Shown here piece by piece: positions 6,542 through 10,964 of a stretch of DNA of 10,964 bases. Positions within the stretch are counted from its first letter, which is position 1. Each line of letters begins with the position of its first letter. Made by a program: the position numbers and the translations under genes. Under the pieces are notes generated by a model that saw nothing but the letters and a program-made list of their open reading frames with translations, ran no database searches and was not told the origin of the DNA. This DNA is from Gemmatimonadaceae bacterium (GTDB lineage: Bacteria > Gemmatimonadota > Gemmatimonadetes > Gemmatimonadales > Gemmatimonadaceae), in the NCBI GenBank assembly GCA_014378185.1, contig JACMOE010000292.1, positions 1 through 10,964 on the forward strand, given 5' to 3'.

Positions 6542-7141
6542 CTACTGCTTCACCGACCACGGCACCGTGAGCTGGTCGGCACCCCACGCGAAGCGCAGTT
6601 CACCCCGCGCCGGTCCTGGTTCTATCGACGGAATCAGCCACATCGTGAGGCTCTCGATCGAACTCGCCAGCGTGGTGTGCTGCAGGTCGACACGCGCCAC
6701 GTCACTGCTGTCGACATACACCATGGGCGCCTGCCCCACATTCCGTTGCACGACGAGCGTCCACGTTGTCCGGCCGGGAATGGTATAGAGTACGTACGTT
6801 CCCTTCGCGATCGTGGCGCCGCCGAGCACCAGGTCCACGTCGGTGGCGAGTGTCGTCACGCCATTGGCACCGAGGCGCCAGGGCTTGTTGTACGGGAGCA
6901 GACTGTCCGTGTGCAGGGTGCGCCCACGAAGGTGCGGCTGGCCGTAGTCGAGACGGATGGCCAATGGCTTCGCAGCGGGAGTCGCGGGAGCGGCGGCTGT
7001 AGTTCCCGCCGGTCGCGGAGACGACAACGTGACTTCAGCCGTGCCTCGGCCGCTCGGAGCGGGACGGAGCATTGCCTGCGCGTTCCCGCGGGTGGAAGCA
7101 ACGAGCGTGAGGGCGAGTATCAACCGGAAGGTGTACGCCAT
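6542..7141 (-). CDS. Exported DUF2911 domain protein
   Basis: The product has 199 residues. The N-terminus MAYTFRLILALTLVASTRGNA is a Sec signal peptide with likely cleavage near AQA (about 21-23). A low-complexity Ala/Pro/Thr linker (about 42-58) leads into a DUF2911 domain marked by YGQPHLRGRTL (66-76), LLPYNKPWRLGANGVTTL (81-98) and AKGTYVLYTIPG (112-123). The WRxGAN core is the family hallmark. DUF2911 proteins are exported beta-rich domains of unknown function. It is a single gene reading leftward, convergent with the ATP-grasp gene and divergent from the DUF305 gene. The ATG at 7141 gives the signal peptide directly and has no evident Shine-Dalgarno sequence ahead of it. Confidence 0.87.
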   Translation of the reverse strand: MAYTFRLILALTLVASTRGNAQAMLRPAPSGRGTAEVTLSSPRPAGTTAAAPATPAAKPLAIRLDYGQPHLRGRTLHTDSLLPYNKPWRLGANGVTTLATDVDLVLGGATIAKGTYVLYTIPGRTTWTLVVQRNVGQAPMVYVDSSDVARVDLQHTTLASSIESLTMWLIPSIEPGPARGELRFAWGADQLTVPWSVKQ

Positions 7142-7310
7142 TCTATGTATCGTGTTTGGGTTGCGCAGTGGCCAGCCCGCTAACGTTACGGTGAGCCATA
7201 CCTTCGCGCCAGCGTCTGGAGGCGGAGGGCAATTGGCATGACCTCGCCGCTACATGTTTCATGAACCGCCCAGCGCCTCTCGTCCCTCTCCACATTCAGG
7301 AGCGTCCCGC
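7142..7310. other. Divergent promoter region between DUF2911 and DUF305 genes
   Basis: This 169-base gap should contain back-to-back promoters, but no convincing -35/-10 pair was found on either strand. It holds the 8-base palindrome TAACGTTA (7181-7188), a possible regulator half-site that is also expected occasionally by chance, and the DUF305 ribosome-binding site at 7298-7302. Confidence 0.4.
7298..7302 (+). promoter_or_regulatory. Shine-Dalgarno site of the DUF305 lipoprotein gene
   Basis: AGGAG lies 8 bases ahead of the ATG at 7311. It selects this ATG over an in-frame ATG at 7254, which would add 19 residues ahead of the signal peptide and has no such site. Confidence 0.7.
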
Positions 7311-7952
7311 ATGACGTCGACGTCCGCCCGTCCCCTCGCCACCCTTCGCGCGGCAGTCGCGCTGCACGGCCTCCTCTTCGGCATCGCCGCTTGTTCCGCG
7401 AAGGAGAAGGCGACCGACACCGCAGTGGGAGCACCTGCTTCGCCGCCAGCCGGCATGAAGTCCGACTCCATGGCCATGGGCGGTGCGGGCATGTCCGGCA
7501 TGACGGCGCAGACTGGCGACCCCGATCGAGACTTTCTCCGCATGATGAGCGACCACCACAAGGGGCTCATCGCACTGGTGCACATGACCCAGGAGCGCAA
7601 CGGCGTGGGAACAGCGAAGGCGGATGCCGCCACCATGGACAAGGCGCAGGACGCCGAGCTCGACGCGATGATGACCATGCTCGAGAAGACCTACAAGGAT
7701 CCGTACGCTCCAAAGGTGCTGCCGGAGCACCAGGCCATGGCCGTCTCGCTCAAGCCGATGAGCGGCAAGGGCTATGAGCGTACCTTCTACCAGGACATCG
7801 TCAAGCACCACAACGAAGCCATCGCCATGATCGATGGCTACCTCCCGAAGGCAAGGAGCGCTGACGTCAAGACCATGGCTGAAAAGATGAAGGCAGATCA
7901 AGCGCGCGAGATCGCGGACTTTCAACAGAAGCTCGCGAAAATCGGCGGCTGA
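7311..7952 (+). CDS. DUF305 family lipoprotein, Met/His-rich, possible copper binder
   Basis: The 213-residue product has a lipoprotein signal ending in IAAC, with lipidation at C28. A short Met-rich linker follows (M49, M54, M56, M61, M64 in GMKSDSMAMGGAGMSGM). The folded part has two His-His helices typical of DUF305: FLRMMSDHHKGLIALVHM (75-92) and FYQDIVKHHNEAIAMIDGYL (159-178). DUF305 proteins are helical bundles, and the cyanobacterial member CopM binds copper. The Met-rich segment and the neighbouring CopC-CopD gene point the same way here, but this is inference. It probably sits in the periplasm, anchored to a membrane. It converges on the CopCD gene with only 6 bases between the two stops. 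Confidence 0.87.
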   Translation: MTSTSARPLATLRAAVALHGLLFGIAACSAKEKATDTAVGAPASPPAGMKSDSMAMGGAGMSGMTAQTGDPDRDFLRMMSDHHKGLIALVHMTQERNGVGTAKADAATMDKAQDAELDAMMTMLEKTYKDPYAPKVLPEHQAMAVSLKPMSGKGYERTFYQDIVKHHNEAIAMIDGYLPKARSADVKTMAEKMKADQAREIADFQQKLAKIGG

Positions 7953-7957
7953 CCGCC
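7944..7957. terminator. Small hairpin spanning the DUF305 stop codon
   Basis: GGCGG-CTGA-CCGCC places the DUF305 stop TGA in the loop. It ends one base before the stop codon of the convergent CopCD gene. The stem is only 5 bases and no T run follows. It is the only terminator-like structure between the two genes. Confidence 0.3.
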
Positions 7958-7958
7958 T

Positions 7959-9410
7959 CTACATCGCCATGTCCATCGACGTGGGCGTGGCGACCAGCAC
8001 CGCTGTCACGAGCAACACGAGAATGGCCACGATAACCTCGACGCGGGCCGATCGCCGCAGGTGCACCGTGGCGGCGTCCGTGCCGAGTGTCGGCTGCACG
8101 AACCGCCAGTTGTAGAAACCCGTGAGTGCGACGACACCGAGAATGCCCAGCTTGACGAGGAGCGTGACGCCGTAGCGCGTGTCCCACAGGTTGGGCACAT
8201 GCCCCACATGCAGCCACGCCGCAAACACGCCGGTGATGGTGACCACCGCGGCACTCGCGAGCGCCACGGGAGAAAAGGCGTTGATCAGGGCCGCGACCAT
8301 CGGACCCCGCTCGCCGTCCGCGAGCGCCATCGCTGCGGGAAGGCCCGCCGTGAGCACGAGCGCCAACGAGCCGAGCCACCCACTTGCGGCCAGGATGTGC
8401 AGCGCATCAGCGAGTACGGCAAGCGCCCGAAAGCTCGGCGCCGAGGCGGCGTGACCGGCGAATGCGGGTGAGCAGGCCAGGATGACGACGCCGATGGCGG
8501 CCATATGCCATCCAGTACGCCGATGCATCGTGGAGTGTCCGACCACCGCGCGTGCACGTCGTGCGCGGTCCGCCACCTGGAACCCCACGCCGGCCACGGC
8601 GAGGCCAACGAGCTGCAGCAGCCATCCCTTGCCCCACATGGTGTGCGCAATCATCTGTGCGGAAAGGCGGACATTCCACGCCCCGGCCGCGCCGTGCATC
8701 GCATACGACTGCGCCAGCAGGCGCAGGAGCAGCGTGACCGCCAGGATGCCGACAGCGATGTGGCCGATGCGCGCCGCCCTCGCTTCCGCACCGTCGAGCA
8801 TCGGGGAATCCGGCGCCTGGTCCCGACGCAGCACGCGAAGCACCAGTTGGCGAACCACCACGCCGCCAATGGTGAGGAGCATCGCGATGAACTGCAGCCA
8901 CCGAATGACGACGAAGGCGGGTGAGGTCACACCGAATCCGTCGCCCTCCGGCATCGACGCGACGTCGTGGTGCATCACCATGCCGCTCACGGTGGAGTCC
9001 GCGGCGCCGAGCATGGCGCCTGGCGCGATCACGAAGTCGAATCGTCCTCGCACCGGATGGCCGTCATCACCCGCGAGTTGCCATTGCACGACGTAGACGC
9101 CCGGTGGCAGCACTGCCGCAATCGATGCGACGACGATACGGTGTGACGCGACGCTGTAGTGCAACGTGCCCAATGCCACCGGCTTCCCGGTACCATCGAG
9201 GAGCGCAACGGTGGAGAAGGTGAGGTCCGGCACCTCGCTGAATTCCAGGCGCAGTTCTCGTGGAATCAGGCTGAGGTGTGCGCCCGACCCCGGGGCCGAG
9301 CTCTTCAGTCGCCCGTGTGCGTACGCCACGGCGGGGGCGAACACAATCAACCCAGCAAGCAGGGTCCCCAGGACGAGTCGCGAAAAACCGAGGCGCGGAA
9401 TGGACGTCAC
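7959..9410 (-). CDS. Copper-binding CopC domain fused to CopD copper transport domain
   Basis: The 483-residue protein has a signal peptide ending in AYA just before H32, so the mature N-terminus is AHG or HG as in CopC. The CopC domain (about 31-128) shows SSAPGSGAHL, LRLEFSEV and VVQWQLAGDDGHPVRGRFDF. H32, D116 and H118 match the Cu(II) ligands of CopC. The CopD domain (about 165-483) carries some eight membrane segments, including IRWLQFIAMLLTIGG, DALHILAASGWLGSL (335-349), VTITGVFAAWLHVGH and VALTGFYNWRFVQP. CopC-CopD fusions (such as Bacillus YcnJ) are linked to copper uptake, and separate CopC and CopD to copper resistance loci. The start is a GTG at 9410, overlapping the stop of the upstream Met-rich gene as GTGA. 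The C-terminus ends in Met-rich MDMAM. Confidence 0.92.
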   Translation of the reverse strand: MTSIPRLGFSRLVLGTLLAGLIVFAPAVAYAHGRLKSSAPGSGAHLSLIPRELRLEFSEVPDLTFSTVALLDGTGKPVALGTLHYSVASHRIVVASIAAVLPPGVYVVQWQLAGDDGHPVRGRFDFVIAPGAMLGAADSTVSGMVMHHDVASMPEGDGFGVTSPAFVVIRWLQFIAMLLTIGGVVVRQLVLRVLRRDQAPDSPMLDGAEARAARIGHIAVGILAVTLLLRLLAQSYAMHGAAGAWNVRLSAQMIAHTMWGKGWLLQLVGLAVAGVGFQVADRARRARAVVGHSTMHRRTGWHMAAIGVVILACSPAFAGHAASAPSFRALAVLADALHILAASGWLGSLALVLTAGLPAAMALADGERGPMVAALINAFSPVALASAAVVTITGVFAAWLHVGHVPNLWDTRYGVTLLVKLGILGVVALTGFYNWRFVQPTLGTDAATVHLRRSARVEVIVAILVLLVTAVLVATPTSMDMAM

Positions 9411-10867
9411 GGCTTCATGTCGGGCATTCCCTTCATTCCCTTCATGTCATCCATCGTCCTGGGCGGCGCAGCCTTCTTCGCCTTCGCACGCCTGGTCGTG
9501 GACGGCTTGGCCGTTGCCTTGTGCTTCTTCGTCACCGTGGCCCTTGCTGATGCCCGCGCGGCGGGTGTGTGCGGCATTGCCGCAGTATCGCCTTTCGGCG
9601 TCATGTCCGCCATTCCGGCCATACGCGCCGATGCGCCGGGCGGCATGGCACCGTGCTTCGCCGCAGTCGTGTCGGCGGCCTTCGCGGGCGCCATGTGCAT
9701 CCCCGCCATGCTATCGTGCGTGGCCGCAGCGGGAGCCATGCCCGGCATTCCGGCCATTCCCGCCATGCCTTTCATGGCGTCGAGCATGCTCGCCCCGCGC
9801 GCGAGTGTCGGCGCCGGCCACCCTGACATGATGTGCACGGCTGGGCCACCCATGTTCGCGATGCCCATCATTTCGCCCATCGTCGCCCACTCGGACACGG
9901 GCATGCGGTACGACGTCGCGTCGCGATAGCGGCTTGCGGCCTCGAGGATGACGCGCCGCTTCTGGTTGTGCGGCACGAGATCGTTGGCGAGGATGTCCGA
10001 CACCACGTCGTGCATGGCGTGCAGGTTGTCGAAGATGATCGCTGCTTCCTGGTAGCGTTTCGAGAAGGTCGGCGCGATGGCGGCGGTCATCGGCATCACG
10101 CGCGGCATGTGCTCGGGGGCGTCCTCCAGCATCTGCCGGAACCGCGTCACCGCGGCAGCCACCCCCGCCTGTCGCTCCTCCTGTGACGCGCCAATCATGA
10201 GCGGCTCGTACAGACCCACCTGAAGCCAGTGATATCCCCAGATCAGTCCATTGAACTTCGGGTATGCATGCCGGAACGCGAGGGAGTACGGCTGGCCCTC
10301 CATCAGCTCCATGTTCTTCGGCACCGAGCTGAAGGCGAGATCAGGCCGCGTCTTGTAGTACGCCACGAGCTCGGCAATCGTCGCATCCTTCGCCGCCTGT
10401 GACATCTGCTCACTCGCAAGCACGTCGTAGATCTGCCGGTGCAGCAGGTGCGCCCAATCGAACATCATCTTCGCTTCCGGCGCCATCTTCGCGTAGTTCA
10501 CCTCGATGGCCGCTTCCTCCAGCGGCAGGCGCGGTGGACTGACGAGCAACTTCTTCGTGATGAAATTGTACTCGCGCTCCTCGAGTTCGAACGTGGGAGC
10601 GTGCGCGTCGTTGTAGAGCCGCTCGTAGAGGATGGCGTGCCCGTAGTCGAACGCCGCGAACAGGCGGTCAGCGCCGGGATAACTGTCGCGGAATGTCCAG
10701 TTGAACCGTCCGGGCAGGTACATCTGCTCGTACGACGTGGACCACTGCGCACCCGCAACGCTCGGCGTCGCACCGAGCGCGGCGCTCATCCCGACGCCCA
10801 CGAGCACGGCCCCAACCACATATCGGTAGCCACGAGCCACTCCCACGTCAGTGCGGTGCATGGTCAT
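9407..10867 (-). CDS. Exported protein of unknown family with Met/His-rich tail
   Basis: I do not recognise this family. From ATG 10867 it has 486 residues and no cysteine. A signal peptide (about 1-40, core VVGAVLVGVGMSAAL, likely cleavage after AGA) precedes a predicted helical region (about 45-330) with paired histidines at H140/H143 (HLLH) and H283/H286 (HAMH). Residues 361-486 form a low-complexity tail with 19 Met. It includes Met every third residue at 365-377 and again at 472-484, and an Ala/Lys/Arg-rich linker (about 438-470). Exported Met-rich tails like this are typical of Cu(I) binding. The gene starts on an ATGA overlap with an upstream gene and ends in a GTGA overlap with CopC-CopD. 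A periplasmic copper-handling role is inferred from that context. A start at 10930 was rejected. Confidence 0.8.
   Translation of the reverse strand: MTMHRTDVGVARGYRYVVGAVLVGVGMSAALGATPSVAGAQWSTSYEQMYLPGRFNWTFRDSYPGADRLFAAFDYGHAILYERLYNDAHAPTFELEEREYNFITKKLLVSPPRLPLEEAAIEVNYAKMAPEAKMMFDWAHLLHRQIYDVLASEQMSQAAKDATIAELVAYYKTRPDLAFSSVPKNMELMEGQPYSLAFRHAYPKFNGLIWGYHWLQVGLYEPLMIGASQEERQAGVAAAVTRFRQMLEDAPEHMPRVMPMTAAIAPTFSKRYQEAAIIFDNLHAMHDVVSDILANDLVPHNQKRRVILEAASRYRDATSYRMPVSEWATMGEMMGIANMGGPAVHIMSGWPAPTLARGASMLDAMKGMAGMAGMPGMAPAAATHDSMAGMHMAPAKAADTTAAKHGAMPPGASARMAGMADMTPKGDTAAMPHTPAARASARATVTKKHKATAKPSTTRRAKAKKAAPPRTMDDMKGMKGMPDMKP
9416..9454 (-). repeat. C-terminal MxxM tandem repeat (coding)
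   Basis: Five Met codons stand every third codon (residues 472-484: MDDMKGMKGMPDM), giving a DNA repeat with a 9-base period. It lies at the extreme C-terminus of the Met-rich exported protein. Confidence 0.8.
9737..9775 (-). repeat. Internal MxxM tandem repeat (coding)
   Basis: Residues 365-377 (MKGMAGMAGMPGM) repeat Met every third residue with a 9-base DNA period. This is a second copy of the same pattern seen at the C-terminus, separated from it by a His/Met-rich and a basic linker. Confidence 0.8.
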
Positions 10868-10964
10868 CGCCCGCCAGGAAAGAGGGAACGCACGCCAAAA
10901 GCATAGGCGCTGCCGAAGGTGACGTACCACCCCTGCTCCGGACCGTTCAGCCGGCGTCCCAGGC
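10864..10964 (-). CDS. C-terminal fragment, probable outer-membrane beta-barrel protein
   Basis: On the minus strand a frame is open from the window edge to a TGA at 10866-10864, giving 32 codons. That stop overlaps the ATG of the Met-rich gene as ATGA, the junction type used by several other pairs here. The peptide ends RRLNGPEQGWYVTFGSAYAF, then GVRSLFPGGR. Alternating bulky and small residues with aromatics near the C-terminus resemble the last strand of an outer-membrane barrel, such as a TonB-dependent receptor. The closing GVRSLFPGGR runs past the usual terminal Phe. The fragment is too short to name. It is supported by frame, junction and strand pattern only, and its 5' part lies to the right of the window. 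Confidence 0.55.
   Translation of the reverse strand, partial: LGRRLNGPEQGWYVTFGSAYAFGVRSLFPGGR

Noticed and set aside
5685..6788. Plus-strand frame overlapping the ATP-grasp gene and running into DUF2911
   Set aside because: Low-complexity Arg/Ala-rich translation that contradicts two well-supported genes.
10868..10930. Extended N-terminus of the Met-rich protein from an upstream GTG
   Set aside because: It would add 21 basic residues before the signal peptide. The ATG at 10867 overlaps a stop as ATGA and gives a normal signal peptide.
1..10964. tRNA or rRNA genes, CRISPR arrays, insertion sequences, phage or defence genes
   Set aside because: No tRNA-like arms, spaced repeats, transposase motifs or terminal repeats were noticed; almost all of the sequence is explained by the listed genes.

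Overview
This is a GC-rich, gene-dense bacterial window with many 4-base start/stop overlaps. It contains 11 complete protein genes and two partial genes cut by the window edges. No rRNA, tRNA, CRISPR array, insertion sequence or phage gene was seen. The mix of a canonical thi operon, Sec-exported DUF4142 and DUF2911 proteins, a CopC-CopD fusion and a probable outer-membrane barrel C-terminus fits a Gram-negative, probably aerobic bacterium. Gemmatimonadota is my best guess. That guess rests on general composition and protein style, because no phylogenetic marker is present.

Layout: (1) 1-3491, plus strand: a thiamine operon, thiC (3' part)-thiE-thiS-thiG-thiD, followed by an overlapping small membrane protein of the UPF0060/YnfA family. 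The first three junctions overlap or nearly touch, and thiD overlaps the membrane gene by 8 bases. ThiC makes HMP-P, ThiS/ThiG build the thiazole, ThiD makes HMP-PP and ThiE joins the halves. ThiF and the glycine-oxidising enzyme (ThiO or ThiH) are not in the window. (2) 3492-3594: an array of hairpins, the last one strong, between convergent genes. (3) 3595-4164, minus: a secreted DUF4142 protein. (4) 4165-4471: a divergent intergenic region with inverted repeats. (5) 4472-6501, plus: a coupled pair, a cytosolic HExxH zinc metallopeptidase and a D-Ala-D-Ala-ligase-like ATP-grasp enzyme lacking the usual Ddl N-terminal signature. (6) 6542-7141, minus: a secreted DUF2911 protein. (7) 7311-7952, plus: a Met-rich DUF305 lipoprotein. 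(8) 7959-10964, minus: an operon reading leftward, from a probable outer-membrane barrel protein (only its last 32 codons are visible) to an unrecognised exported protein with a Met/His-rich tail, then a CopC-CopD fusion. All its junctions are 4-base ATGA or GTGA overlaps.

The two parts most likely to hold undescribed biology are the peptidase/ATP-grasp pair, which looks like a make-and-trim system for an unknown peptide-like product, and the right-hand copper cluster. In the copper cluster, an outer-membrane protein, a Met-rich periplasmic protein and CopCD could form a copper path across both membranes, with the DUF305 lipoprotein as a possible extra copper binder. Both functions are inferred from motifs and gene order.
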